Origin: an uncultured Alphaproteobacteria bacterium
GTDB taxonomy: Bacteria > Pseudomonadota > Alphaproteobacteria > SP197
DNA: 36,827 nucleotides
NCBI GenBank assembly: GCA_938048755.1
Contig: CALIUG010000166.1
Span: 1 to 36,827 of the forward strand
Direction of reading: 5' to 3'
Shown here: piece by piece, positions 7,864-16,229 of the stretch
Numbering within the stretch: position 1 is the first letter of the stretch
How the letters are laid out: each line of letters begins with the position of its first letter
Position numbers and translations under genes: made by a program
The notes under the pieces: model-generated
Databases searched by the model: none
Told to the model about the DNA's origin: nothing
The model's input: the letters and a program-made list of their open reading frames with translations, nothing else

Positions 7864-9039
7864 ATGATTGCCCCTTTCAACTTTGATGCCCCCATCCCTC
7901 TCGCATTCGGCGCAGGTCGCGCAGCCAAGCTTTGCCGTGATGTCTCCAAACTGGCGGGGGATGAAACCTCGGTTGTTCTGGTGGCCGATCCGTTTCTGGT
8001 GGAGAGCGGCATGGCCGCAGCCATCGAAACGACCCTGGGCGATGCCGGGCATGCGGTGCACGTCTTTGCAGATATCCGGAGTGACCCGCTCGCTTCCTCC
8101 ATCGATGCGCTGGTCGCACACGCGCGCGAGGTCAAGGCAGGCTGCATGGTGGCACTGGGCGGCGGCTCGACCATGGATGCCGCCAAACTCGCAGCCGCGC
8201 TGGCGCTCGAGGGAGACGCCGCAGAGGCATACGCCCTTGGAGTTCAGCCGGTACCAAGAAAGGGGCTGCCCAAGATCGCCATTCCCACAACATCGGGCAC
8301 GGGTTCAGAGGTCACGCGCACATCCGTGTTCAGCACAAAAGACCGCAAGCTGTGGGCCTGGGGCAACCAGCTGCGATTCAATCTGGCTTTGCTGGATCCT
8401 TCCCTGACCACCGGCATGCCGCCGCACCTGACAGCGGCAACCGGTGTTGATGCCGCGGTCCATGCCATTGAGTCCGCAACCAACAAGCGGCGCAATCCGG
8501 TCTCGTCTGCCATTGCACTGGGCTCGGTCCGCAGCCTACGGCGTTGGCTGAAGGTTGCCGTTGATGAACCCGAGAACCTGGAAGCACGCGGCCATGTCCA
8601 GATTGCTGCCTGCACGGCCGGCATCGCATTCGATGTCACGGGCGTGGCGATCGCTCACTCCATTGGCCATGCCATCGGTGAGCTGGCCGGCGTGCATCAT
8701 GGCCGTGCTGTGGGTCTGGCGCTCAATGCCACGATGCAGGACTCTGCCGGCGCGGCGCCGCAGGCCTATGCGGAGGTTGCCCAGGCCCTGGGTGCCAATA
8801 CGGAGGGCCTGAGCGATGTCGAAGCTGCTTCGCGCGCGGCTCCGGCCTACGATGCCTGGCTCCGTGATGTCGGGTTGCGCTTGTCACTGGATGATCATGG
8901 CCTGTCGCCCGACGATGCCGAGCGGATCGCCAGGCTCTGCTTCGAGCCCGAGAACAAGGTCATGCTCGAAAGCGACAGCTTCAACTACACGCTGGAAAGC
9001 CTGACCGAAGCCAGTGGACGCATGCTTCGGGCGGCCTGA
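7864..9039 (+). CDS. Iron-containing alcohol dehydrogenase family protein
   Basis: This is a 391-residue NAD(P)-dependent dehydrogenase of the iron-type (group III) alcohol dehydrogenase family, cytosolic. The nucleotide-binding motif GGGSTMDAAK starts near residue 100, followed by PTTSGTGSEVT. The metal ligands expected for the family are present: Asp196 and His200 in GVDAAVHAIE, His265 (AHSIGHAIGE) and His279 in GVHHGRAVG. The spacing of Asp196 and His200 equals that of lactaldehyde reductase FucO. Relatives act on primary alcohols, lactaldehyde, 1,3-propanediol, hydroxyacid-oxoacid or maleylacetate, so the substrate is open. The start ATG has GGAG ten bases upstream. It is divergent from the FAD oxidoreductase, suggesting but not proving a joint pathway in which an aldehyde made by amine oxidation is reduced. 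Confidence 0.92.
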   Translation: MIAPFNFDAPIPLAFGAGRAAKLCRDVSKLAGDETSVVLVADPFLVESGMAAAIETTLGDAGHAVHVFADIRSDPLASSIDALVAHAREVKAGCMVALGGGSTMDAAKLAAALALEGDAAEAYALGVQPVPRKGLPKIAIPTTSGTGSEVTRTSVFSTKDRKLWAWGNQLRFNLALLDPSLTTGMPPHLTAATGVDAAVHAIESATNKRRNPVSSAIALGSVRSLRRWLKVAVDEPENLEARGHVQIAACTAGIAFDVTGVAIAHSIGHAIGELAGVHHGRAVGLALNATMQDSAGAAPQAYAEVAQALGANTEGLSDVEAASRAAPAYDAWLRDVGLRLSLDDHGLSPDDAERIARLCFEPENKVMLESDSFNYTLESLTEASGRMLRAA

Positions 9040-9071
9040 AGCACACAGATGCCAGCGCAGTTGTCAGCCGG

Positions 9072-10385
9072 TCAACTGCCTGAGGAGTAACGGACCACAG
9101 CACAGGGGAGATCGCGTGCATAGAGTTCCTTGCAACCTGCACGGGCCTGCGCCTCGCTGAGGTTGATGATGCGCGCGCGATAGAGCGTCGAACCGGCGCT
9201 TTCTGCTGCCGTCACCACATTGGATGCGTGGCCGCCGATGATGCTGGCGAGGTAGGTTTCAGCCGTATCCAGGGCACGATAGGCATTCTCGAACTGGGAG
9301 AATGCCCCAACCTGAACAGCCCATGGCAAGTCGTCACCGCTTCCCTGTTCAGGCGCAAATTCGCCATTTTCCAGGTTGAGGGCGCTGGCGACCAGATCCT
9401 CGAAGGTTGTCGTATCGGCCACGTTCGCTTCGGGCTGAGGCACTTCATCAAAGGTCAGAGGTTGCAGTGCGGCAAACTGCGTGCCTTCGTCGCCACGCAT
9501 GGGATGCACACCGGGAACCGGAACAACGCGGTCCAGTTCGGCTGCAATGATGAAGCCCTCGGAGATCAGTTCGGTCATGCGCTGGTCGCGCCAGACACGG
9601 GTTTCCCCGCCCATGATCACCGCAACAATCCTGCGGCCATTAACCACGGCGGATGCCGCCAGATTCCAGCCCGCAGGCCGCGTGTAACCGGTTTTCAGAC
9701 CATCGACGCCATCAACAACACCAAGAAGCTTGTTGTGACTGCCATAGGTCTGGCCGTTGCCCTGGTAGGTCCAGCTGGTGGTCGCGAAGAGATGGTAATA
9801 CTGCGGAAAATCGCTTTGCAGGCGCAGCGAGAGGATTGCCATGTCGCGCGCCGTCGATGTCATGCCGTCATCGTGCCAGCCCGATGCGTTCGTGAACGTT
9901 GTGTTGCTCATGCCCAGTTCACGGGCTTTTTCGGTCATCATGACACCAAAACGCCACTCGCTGCCGTCGGCCAAACCTTCCGCAACCGTTGCAGCGACAT
10001 CGTTTGCCGACTTGGTCATCAACGCCATGATCGAATCTTCAACGCTGATCGAATCACCTTCGACCAGACCCAGCTCGGATGGCTGCATGGCTTCGGCATG
10101 GGCCGATACGTCGAACATCGTATCGGGCGTCACGGTGCCGTTCTCAAGCGCATCGAAGATCATGTAGAGCGTCATCATCTTCGTGAGCGAAGCGGGATAA
10201 CGCTCCTTGTCGGCATCATGCTGGTAGAGAATGTTGCCGTTCGTGGCATCGATCACGATGGCGGTATAGGCCTGCGCCAGGGAGGCAAATCCAACCGATG
10301 CCGTGATGGCAAGGCTGGCGGCAAGCCCTCGAAGAGAGGCTAAGCTATCGAAACAACGAGAAAATTCAGACTTCTTGGTGGTCAT
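9072..10385 (-). CDS. dacA: D-alanyl-D-alanine carboxypeptidase with SPOR-like C-terminal domain
   Basis: A 437-residue penicillin-binding protein of peptidase family S11 (DacA/PBP5-like), which trims the terminal D-Ala of muropeptides in the periplasm. A signal peptide ends near residue 40 (LAQAYTA). The active-site motifs are Ser66-Leu-Thr-Lys69, Ser126-Ala-Asn128 and Lys231-Thr-Gly233. Instead of the usual amphipathic membrane anchor, the C-terminal ~85 residues (PWAVQVGAFSQFENAYRAL to the end) resemble a SPOR peptidoglycan-binding domain, a combination common in alphaproteobacteria. I place the start at the ATG at 10385: a GTG at 10421 is in frame, but it overlaps a good -10 (TATAGT). The AGGA before 10385 is unusually close to the ATG, so the start is less sure than the identity. 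Confidence 0.93.
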   Translation of the reverse strand: MTTKKSEFSRCFDSLASLRGLAASLAITASVGFASLAQAYTAIVIDATNGNILYQHDADKERYPASLTKMMTLYMIFDALENGTVTPDTMFDVSAHAEAMQPSELGLVEGDSISVEDSIMALMTKSANDVAATVAEGLADGSEWRFGVMMTEKARELGMSNTTFTNASGWHDDGMTSTARDMAILSLRLQSDFPQYYHLFATTSWTYQGNGQTYGSHNKLLGVVDGVDGLKTGYTRPAGWNLAASAVVNGRRIVAVIMGGETRVWRDQRMTELISEGFIIAAELDRVVPVPGVHPMRGDEGTQFAALQPLTFDEVPQPEANVADTTTFEDLVASALNLENGEFAPEQGSGDDLPWAVQVGAFSQFENAYRALDTAETYLASIIGGHASNVVTAAESAGSTLYRARIINLSEAQARAGCKELYARDLPCAVVRYSSGS

Positions 10386-10419
10386 TCCTGGGCCCCGAAG
10401 CACGTCGCTGAGCAAACTC

Positions 10420-10449
10420 ACTATACATTTTTGGATGGATTCCTGTCCA
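10420..10449 (-). promoter_or_regulatory. Candidate promoter of dacA
   Basis: On the minus strand TGGACA (10449-10444) and TATAGT (10425-10420) are separated by 18 bases, one and one or two mismatches from the sigma-70 consensus. Transcription would start near 10413, about 28 bases before the ATG at 10385 and after the alternative GTG at 10421. That is the main reason for preferring the shorter dacA reading frame. Confidence 0.45.
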
Positions 10450-10455
10450 CCCGAA

Positions 10456-10486
10456 GTTTCAACAAATGACGCAATCTTGTTGAAAC
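10456..10486. repeat. 9-bp inverted repeat between amidase and dacA
   Basis: GTTTCAACA (10456-10464) and TGTTGAAAC (10478-10486) are perfect inverted arms with a 13-base spacer. On the minus strand no T-run follows, so it is not a standard intrinsic terminator. It lies just upstream of the candidate dacA promoter and 14 bases after the amidase stop, fitting either a regulator-binding site or a transcript-end hairpin. Confidence 0.6.
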
Positions 10487-10499
10487 AAAACGAAGATTC

Positions 10500-11939
10500 C
10501 TAATCCTTGGCCGCAACCTCACTGTTTCCGGCACCCGAGCGACCTGCTGTTGGCCACACATCGAGCGTTGAAAACGCATCCTGGAACGCTGAGCCGGCAC
10601 GCAAAACCAAGGCATCAGACTGAAGTGGTCCGATCAACTGCAAACCCGCCGGCAATCCAGCTCCCGTGAAGCCGCAAGGCACGCTGAGCGCAGGCTGCCG
10701 GGTCATGTTGAAGGGATACGTGAACGGTGTCCACGTGAACCAGCGGTCGTGCGGCCAGCCCTGTGGAACCTCCAGCCCGACCTCGAATGCCGGAATCGGA
10801 AGTGTCGGCGTTGCCATCAGATCATATCGATCGAACAGAGCCGCGATCTGTCCACAATAGTGGCCTCGTGCACGCTCCGCTTCGACCAGATCGACGGCCG
10901 AAAACCGTTCCCCTTCTTCTGCGATCTTGACCAGCCCATGGTCCAGAAAGCGGCGCCTCGTCTTGCTTTCTGCCCTGATCGCCGTGGCAGCCGCCGAATA
11001 CCAGATGACCCTGAATGCCTCTTCTGGCTTGGGAATATCGAGATCAATGCGCTCCACGGTTGCACCAAGGGACGACAGGCCTTCGACGGCCTTGTCGACC
11101 AGGGCCGCAATTTCCGGATCACAGCGGATGTAACCAAGATCCGGGCTGTAGGCGATCCTCAGCCCCTCGATTCCACCCTCGCAGGCCTCCAGATAGTTCG
11201 TGCCGTCATCAGGCAGTGCCCAGGCATCGCTGCTGTCGGGTTTGCCGATCACATCCAGCATCAGCGCGCTGTCGCGTACGGTGCGGCTCATGGGTCCAAT
11301 ATGGGACAGGGTTCCGAACAGTCCCGGAGGCCAGGCTGCAACGCGTCCAAAGGTGGGCTTCAGGCCGACAATGCCGCAGAACCCGGCGGGAATACGCACA
11401 GACCCACCGCCATCGGTACCGAATGCAAGGGGCCCAACGCCAGTGGCAACTGCTGCTGCCGCGCCACCACTTGATCCCCCCGGTGTCATCCGCAGGTTCC
11501 AGGGATTGCGGGTGGAGCCGTGGAGCGGGCCATCCGTGACCCCTTTCCAACCGAACTCCGGCGTGGTCGTCATACCGACAAACACAGCCCCGGATTCACG
11601 CATTCGCGCGACCGAAGGCGCATCGACATCCCATGGCTGTTTGGCATCCACCGTCTTGGAACCCAATCTGGTCGGCCAGCCCTTGATGCGCAGCACATCC
11701 TTGACACTGGTAGGGACACCATCAACCGGCCCAAGGGGCTCGCCCCTCGCCCAACGATTTTCAGATTCCTCTGCGGATTGAAGAACCATCTCGTCATCGC
11801 GATGACAGAAGGCACCCAGGTTTCCGTCCACCTCGTCCATGCGCGCAAGGACATCCCTGGCCACCTCGACAGGTGATATCTCCTTGGCGCGATACCCTAC
11901 GATCAGGTCGCAGGCACTCAACCGATGCAATCGTGTCAT
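10500..11939 (-). CDS. Amidase signature (AS) family amidase
   Basis: The 479-residue protein belongs to the amidase signature family, which hydrolyses carboxamides through a Ser-cisSer-Lys triad. Lys80 (PTSVKD), the cis-Ser in GGSSGG (residues 154-159) and the nucleophile Ser181 in GTDGGGSVRIPAGFCG are all present, so the enzyme should be active. No GatA partner genes or signal peptide are seen, so it is a free-standing cytosolic amidase and not the Gat tRNA amidotransferase subunit. The start ATG overlaps the stop of the upstream MaoC-like gene as ATGA, which suggests the two act on one pathway. The substrate is not deducible. dacA follows after a 78-bp gap with its own candidate promoter. 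Confidence 0.92.
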   Translation of the reverse strand: MTRLHRLSACDLIVGYRAKEISPVEVARDVLARMDEVDGNLGAFCHRDDEMVLQSAEESENRWARGEPLGPVDGVPTSVKDVLRIKGWPTRLGSKTVDAKQPWDVDAPSVARMRESGAVFVGMTTTPEFGWKGVTDGPLHGSTRNPWNLRMTPGGSSGGAAAAVATGVGPLAFGTDGGGSVRIPAGFCGIVGLKPTFGRVAAWPPGLFGTLSHIGPMSRTVRDSALMLDVIGKPDSSDAWALPDDGTNYLEACEGGIEGLRIAYSPDLGYIRCDPEIAALVDKAVEGLSSLGATVERIDLDIPKPEEAFRVIWYSAAATAIRAESKTRRRFLDHGLVKIAEEGERFSAVDLVEAERARGHYCGQIAALFDRYDLMATPTLPIPAFEVGLEVPQGWPHDRWFTWTPFTYPFNMTRQPALSVPCGFTGAGLPAGLQLIGPLQSDALVLRAGSAFQDAFSTLDVWPTAGRSGAGNSEVAAKD

Positions 11940-12793
11940 GCGAACGTCACCTCGGCTGTCGTTGCCAGACCGCCTTCAGAATTCTCGATCCAAAGCGCAG
12001 CAGACTGATCGCCAGTGGGCAATCCGCAGACTGCAAATGAATCCGGGGTAAACACCGGGGAAACCGCACGGTATCGAAAACCGGAAATTGCCCTTTCAGG
12101 CATTTCGCGCTCGGCAAGGTCAAGCATCATCAGCGCCAGCATGGGACCGTGCACCACGAGCCCCGGGTAACCTTCCTCATCACGGCAGTAGTCGATGTCA
12201 TAGTGAATGCGATGGCCATTGAAGGTGAGTGCAGAGAACCTGAACAGTAACACGGCATCGGGCGTGATTTCCCTACGCCATTTTGCCTTGTGTTGGGGTT
12301 CTTCACGGCGGGACACCTCACCGGGCCTGGGAGCCTCCCGGAAGACCAGGTTCCGGGTCTCGGTGACGGCCCGAACGCCCTTCTGACTGACTCTGTGTTC
12401 CGTGGTGATAAAGACAAGCGCACCGGAACGACCCTGTTTGCGTGCAACATCGGTGATGACGGTTTCACAGGTCGCGGCTTCACCCAGACGAAGCGGTTCA
12501 TGAAACTCAAATACGCCTCCAGCCCACATCCTGCGGGGAAGACCGGTCTCGGGCAGAAACCCGCCAGGCACCGTACGACCATCATGGCCAATCACGGCGC
12601 TCTGTGGTGCATCCAGAAAATAGAGCCACTGCCATCCCGGCGGCAACGGCGCACCAGCCACAAGATCGGCGCCGTCGCGGTCGAAGGTTGCCGCCAGATG
12701 CCGGGCCGGCGTGAGGCTCAGAACATCATCGACACGCTGCGTTTGCCCAATTGCCGACTCCATCGCGACTTCCTGCGATTCTGTAACAGACAT
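11936..12793 (-). CDS. MaoC/FAS1-like acyl-CoA hydratase (mesaconyl-C4-CoA hydratase-like)
   Basis: This 285-residue protein resembles the two-hotdog hydratases of the mesaconyl-C4-CoA hydratase (Meh) and HTD2 group: an N-terminal FAS1-like MaoC dehydratase half and a C-terminal MaoC half. Supporting segments are PPGWQWLYFLDAP, a MWAGGVFEFHEPLRLGE strand, and the C-terminal LTFNGHRIHYDIDYCRDEEGYPGLVVHGPM, here in part as NGHRIHYD and GLVVHGPMLALMM. The Asn-His-Asp region is the usual active site. It should add water to, or remove it from, an acyl-CoA. I start at ATG 12793, which has GAGG-type Shine-Dalgarno eight bases upstream; a longer frame to 13042 overlaps the divergent terC gene and is unlike the family. 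The gene heads a pair with the amidase. Substrate not determined. Confidence 0.85.
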   Translation of the reverse strand: MSVTESQEVAMESAIGQTQRVDDVLSLTPARHLAATFDRDGADLVAGAPLPPGWQWLYFLDAPQSAVIGHDGRTVPGGFLPETGLPRRMWAGGVFEFHEPLRLGEAATCETVITDVARKQGRSGALVFITTEHRVSQKGVRAVTETRNLVFREAPRPGEVSRREEPQHKAKWRREITPDAVLLFRFSALTFNGHRIHYDIDYCRDEEGYPGLVVHGPMLALMMLDLAEREMPERAISGFRYRAVSPVFTPDSFAVCGLPTGDQSAALWIENSEGGLATTAEVTFA

Positions 12794-12866
12794 GGCTCCT
12801 ACCTCTTGGTAAACACACGACACGTGCCACATGTTTGGGCCGCGTGCCACCGGAGTAGCTGAATTC

Positions 12867-13505
12867 GTGCTGGAATCATTCGACCTCACCGAACTGACGG
12901 CGCTTGGTTCCATTATCCTGATCGATATCGTGATGTCCGGCGACAACGCGATCGTGATCGGCATGGCCGTGGCCGGCCTGCCCCTTGCCATACGCAAGAA
13001 GGCGATCATGCTCGGCATTCTGGCCGCCACGATCCTTCGCATCTGCTTTGCTCTCGTGACCTACGAGCTTCTGAGCATCATCGGTTTGCTGTTTTCGGGC
13101 GGCATTCTGTTGCTGTGGGTCTGTTGGCGCATGTGGCGGGAGATCCGCGAAGCCAAGGCCCTGCGCCTGGCAGAAGAATCAGCCGGCGACCTTGGCATCG
13201 GCGATGACCAGCCTCCTGTCAAGTCGCTCAGGCAGGCACTGATGCTGATTGTCGTTGCCGACGTTTCCATGTCGCTCGATAACGTCCTGGCAGTCGCTGG
13301 AGCCGCGCAGGACCACCAGGGCATGCTGGTGTTCGGTCTGGTGCTCTCCATTGCCCTGATGGCTTTTGCTGCCAACTACATTGCCAACCTTCTCCAGAAG
13401 CATCACTGGATCGCCTATCTCGGCCTGGGCGTGGTTATTTATGTTGCGCTCGACATGATCTGGCGCGGCGGCCACGAGATCATGTTGTTTGCCGGCGTGG
13501 CCTAG
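12867..13505 (+). CDS. TerC/YjbE family integral membrane protein
   Basis: The 212-residue protein has about seven hydrophobic helices and the paired TerC acidic motifs: IVMSGDNAIVIG in the first half and VADVSMSLDNVLAVAG in the second. That pattern and length match the YjbE subgroup. TerC-family proteins are tied to metal-ion handling, including manganese export and loading of exported proteins, and to tellurite resistance; no tellurite operon is present here. A charged cytoplasmic linker (REIREAKALRLAEES) lies between the two halves. I start at the GTG at 12867 because GGAG precedes it; an upstream ATG at 12831 lacks a Shine-Dalgarno and would add 12 polar residues. It is divergent from the MaoC-like gene and convergent with pmm, eight bases away. 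Confidence 0.85.
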   Translation: MLESFDLTELTALGSIILIDIVMSGDNAIVIGMAVAGLPLAIRKKAIMLGILAATILRICFALVTYELLSIIGLLFSGGILLLWVCWRMWREIREAKALRLAEESAGDLGIGDDQPPVKSLRQALMLIVVADVSMSLDNVLAVAGAAQDHQGMLVFGLVLSIALMAFAANYIANLLQKHHWIAYLGLGVVIYVALDMIWRGGHEIMLFAGVA

Positions 13506-13513
13506 CCCGCTGA

Positions 13514-14896
13514 TCAAAGTCCTGGCGGCACAACCCCACTTGGTTTCACCGCTGCCACGAGGTCCTGCTTGACCTCTTCGAGTGCATCAAGGTCCGACGC
13601 CTCGCACCGGGCCACGAGCACCGGCTGCGTATTGGAAGCCCGCAGGAGCCACCAGCCGCCAGCGACAGAGACCCGGACGCCATCGACAGCATTGACCGTA
13701 TCACCTCGATCCGCGAGGCGTGCTCGTACTTCCTCGATCACTGTGAACTTGCGAACGTCATCACAATCAAACCGCAGTTCGGGCGTGTTCACGACCTTGG
13801 GCAGTTCGCGGCGGATTTCATCAAGTGTCTTTTCGTGTTTCGCGAGCACGTTGATCAGACGCATGCCGGCGTACAGAGCATCGTCAAAACCAAAGTACCG
13901 ATCGGCAAAGAAGATGTGGCCGCTCATTTCGCCGGCCAGAGGGCAACCCAGTTCCTTCATCTTCTGTTTGATCAGGGAATGCCCGGTCTTCCACATCAGC
14001 GGCTTGCCGCCCAGCCGGGCAATCTCGTCAAACAGGACCTGGCTGGCCTTAACATCCGCAATCACGGTGGCGCCCGGGTGTTCGCCCAGAACATCCGCCG
14101 CCCAGAGCATCATCAACTGATCACCCCAGAGAATCTCGCCGGTGCGATCAATCACGCCGATACGGTCGCCATCGCCATCCAGCGCAATGCCAAGGTCTGC
14201 ATCCTCGCGCTCTACCGCAGCAATCAGGTTCACAAGGTTTTCCGGCACCGTGGGGTCGGGATGATGGTTGGGAAAGCTGCCATCGACCTCGCCAAACAGA
14301 ACCGTGTGTGATCCCGGCAGGCCTTTGACCAGTTCGGTCAGAACGTTGCCTGCTGCACCATTGCCCGCATCCCACACGACATGAAGATCACGCCCGGCAA
14401 CCGAGTCCTGCTGAACGCGCTTGATGTAGGCGTCTGCGACCTCTTCCGAACGGCTTGAACCGGGCTGATCGACGGCATCGAAGCCCCGCTCGATACGTTC
14501 AGCCAGGTCAGAGATCTGCGCGCCATGGAAAGGACCGTGGCCCAACATCATCTTCAGGCCGTTGTAGTCCGGCGGGTTGTGCGAGCCAGTCACCATGATG
14601 CCGGCATCGGCATCAAGATGATGGACCGCAAAATAGAGCATCGGGGTGGGACCAAGACCGATGCACACGGCATTGGCTCCGCCTTCGTTGATGCCACGCA
14701 CAAGTGCCTGTTCGATGTCGGGAGAACTCAAACGCCCGTCATACCCGATCGCGATCTCCGGCCTCGCCTTGGCAGGCTGCGCCTCACGCACGACCTCCGC
14801 AAACGCGCGCCCAATTGCCTGAACCGCATCCAGGGTCAGGGACTCGCCCACAATTCCGCGGATGTCGTAGGCACGAAAGATGGTCGGATCAATCAC
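13514..14896 (-). CDS. Phosphomannomutase/phosphoglucomutase
   Basis: The enzyme interconverts hexose 6-phosphate and hexose 1-phosphate for nucleotide-sugar synthesis; the group is often active on both mannose and glucose. The 460 residues carry the phosphoserine loop TGSHNP (Ser105), the metal loop DGDGDR (residues 240-245), the sugar-ring contact GEMSGH and a C-terminal phosphate-binding RASNTQP. I use the GTG at 14896, which sits one base after the ugd stop and has AGGA eight bases upstream; an ATG at 14965 would overlap ugd by 68 bases. It is the last gene of galU-ugd-pmm. It could supply mannose 1-phosphate for ManC (23.2-24.6 kb) and glucose 1-phosphate for GalU (16.2-17.1 kb), which is inference. 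Confidence 0.95.
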   Translation of the reverse strand: MIDPTIFRAYDIRGIVGESLTLDAVQAIGRAFAEVVREAQPAKARPEIAIGYDGRLSSPDIEQALVRGINEGGANAVCIGLGPTPMLYFAVHHLDADAGIMVTGSHNPPDYNGLKMMLGHGPFHGAQISDLAERIERGFDAVDQPGSSRSEEVADAYIKRVQQDSVAGRDLHVVWDAGNGAAGNVLTELVKGLPGSHTVLFGEVDGSFPNHHPDPTVPENLVNLIAAVEREDADLGIALDGDGDRIGVIDRTGEILWGDQLMMLWAADVLGEHPGATVIADVKASQVLFDEIARLGGKPLMWKTGHSLIKQKMKELGCPLAGEMSGHIFFADRYFGFDDALYAGMRLINVLAKHEKTLDEIRRELPKVVNTPELRFDCDDVRKFTVIEEVRARLADRGDTVNAVDGVRVSVAGGWWLLRASNTQPVLVARCEASDLDALEEVKQDLVAAVKPSGVVPPGL

Positions 14897-14897
14897 G

Positions 14898-16223
14898 TCA
14901 GCCGTCCTGATGACGTTTGTGGTGACCAAGCCCGATGCCGTGATACTCGAAGCCCGCAGCTTCAATATCAGAGGCGCTGTAGATGTTGCGCAGATCGATC
15001 ACGAGAGGCTGATTCATGATTTCACGGGCACGTGCCAGGTCCAGAGAGCGGAATTCGTTCCACTCGGTCACCAGAACCAGGGCATCGGCGCCTTCAAGCG
15101 CCTCATAGGTGTTCTCGCAGAGAGTCATGCCGTCCATCAGCTGAGCGGCCTCTTCCATGCCTTCGGGATCGTAGGCACGTACCACTGCGCCGCGCCGCAA
15201 CAGTTCGGGCACGATGACCAGGCTTGGTGACTCCCGCATGTCATCGGTATTGGGTTTGAAGGTCAGCCCCAGGACGGCAACGGTCTTGCCTTTGGGATCA
15301 CCAAGATGGCGGGCAATGCGATCAGCCATATCGTGCTTGCGCTGATCGTTGGCGGCAACCACGGATTCAATGATCGAAACCGGAGCACCCAGTTCCTGGG
15401 CCGTCCGCACAAGTGCGAGCGTATCCTTGGGGAAGCAACTGCCACCATAGCCTGGTCCCGGATGCAGAAACTTGGGGCCGATCCGGCCATCCAGGCCAAT
15501 GCCGCGTGCCACATCCTGCACATTGGCGCCGGCGCGTTCGCACAGGTCAGCAATCTGGTTGATGAAGGTGATCTTGGTCGCCAGGAAACTGTTGGTCGCG
15601 TACTTGATCAGTTCGGAGGTCTCGAGCGTCGTACGCATTACCGGTGTGCGATTGAGCGAGAGCGGGCGATAGAGTTCATCAAGGACATCAAATGCCCGTT
15701 CGCTGTTGGAACCGACAACGACCCGGTCAGGGCGCATGAAGTCCTCGATTGCGGAGCCTTCCCGGAGAAACTCGGGATTTGATGCCACATCGAAATCCAG
15801 TTCCGGGCGTGTCGTGTAGATCACGTCTGCGACCTGACGGCCGGTTCCGACCGGCACCGTTGATTTGGTCACTACGACCAGGTAGCCCTCGGCGACTTCA
15901 GCAACTTCACGCGCGGCATCGAACACGTAACTCAGGTCCGCATGCCCGTCGCCACGCCGGCTCGGTGTGCCGACCGCGATGAACACCGCATCGGCACCTT
16001 TCACCGCTGTTGCGAGGTCCGTCGTGAAGCGCAGCCTGCCGGATTCCACGTTCCGCGCGACCAGGGTGTCGAGACCTGGCTCATAGATGGGGATTTCACC
16101 CGCATTCAACCGATCAATCTTGTCGTGGATCTTGTCGACACAGGTCACCTCGACTCCAAACTCGGAGAAACAGGCTCCGGAAACCAGACCGACATAACCG
16201 GTCCCGATCATGGCAATACGCAT
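14898..16223 (-). CDS. ugd: UDP-glucose 6-dehydrogenase
   Basis: This enzyme makes UDP-glucuronate from UDP-glucose with two NAD+. The 441-residue length is standard. It starts with the dinucleotide fold MRIAMIGTGYVGLVSGACF. The conserved Lys207 lies in ELIKYATNSFLATKI and the catalytic Cys263 in GYGGSCFPKD, so it should be active. GSAIEDFMRPDR and GLTFKPNTDDMRESPS are family motifs in the middle and C-terminal domains. galU is six bases upstream and pmm one base downstream, so all three form an operon. Its product can feed the UDP-glucuronate 4-epimerase at 21.3-22.3 kb. Assignment is secure. Confidence 0.98.
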   Translation of the reverse strand: MRIAMIGTGYVGLVSGACFSEFGVEVTCVDKIHDKIDRLNAGEIPIYEPGLDTLVARNVESGRLRFTTDLATAVKGADAVFIAVGTPSRRGDGHADLSYVFDAAREVAEVAEGYLVVVTKSTVPVGTGRQVADVIYTTRPELDFDVASNPEFLREGSAIEDFMRPDRVVVGSNSERAFDVLDELYRPLSLNRTPVMRTTLETSELIKYATNSFLATKITFINQIADLCERAGANVQDVARGIGLDGRIGPKFLHPGPGYGGSCFPKDTLALVRTAQELGAPVSIIESVVAANDQRKHDMADRIARHLGDPKGKTVAVLGLTFKPNTDDMRESPSLVIVPELLRRGAVVRAYDPEGMEEAAQLMDGMTLCENTYEALEGADALVLVTEWNEFRSLDLARAREIMNQPLVIDLRNIYSASDIEAAGFEYHGIGLGHHKRHQDG

Positions 16224-16229
16224 GATGGA

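Noticed and set aside
9057-9079. Hairpin (GCAGTTG/CAACTGC) between the alcohol dehydrogenase and dacA as a terminator
   Set aside because: No T-run on either strand, and one arm overlaps the dacA stop codon, so a terminator call is not supported.
9228-10343. 371-codon open frame on the plus strand opposite dacA
   Set aside because: Antisense to the conserved carboxypeptidase motifs, with no recognisable domain or ribosome site.
12794-13042. N-terminal extension of the MaoC-like gene
   Set aside because: It runs antisense into the TerC gene and lacks family resemblance; ATG 12793 has a good Shine-Dalgarno.
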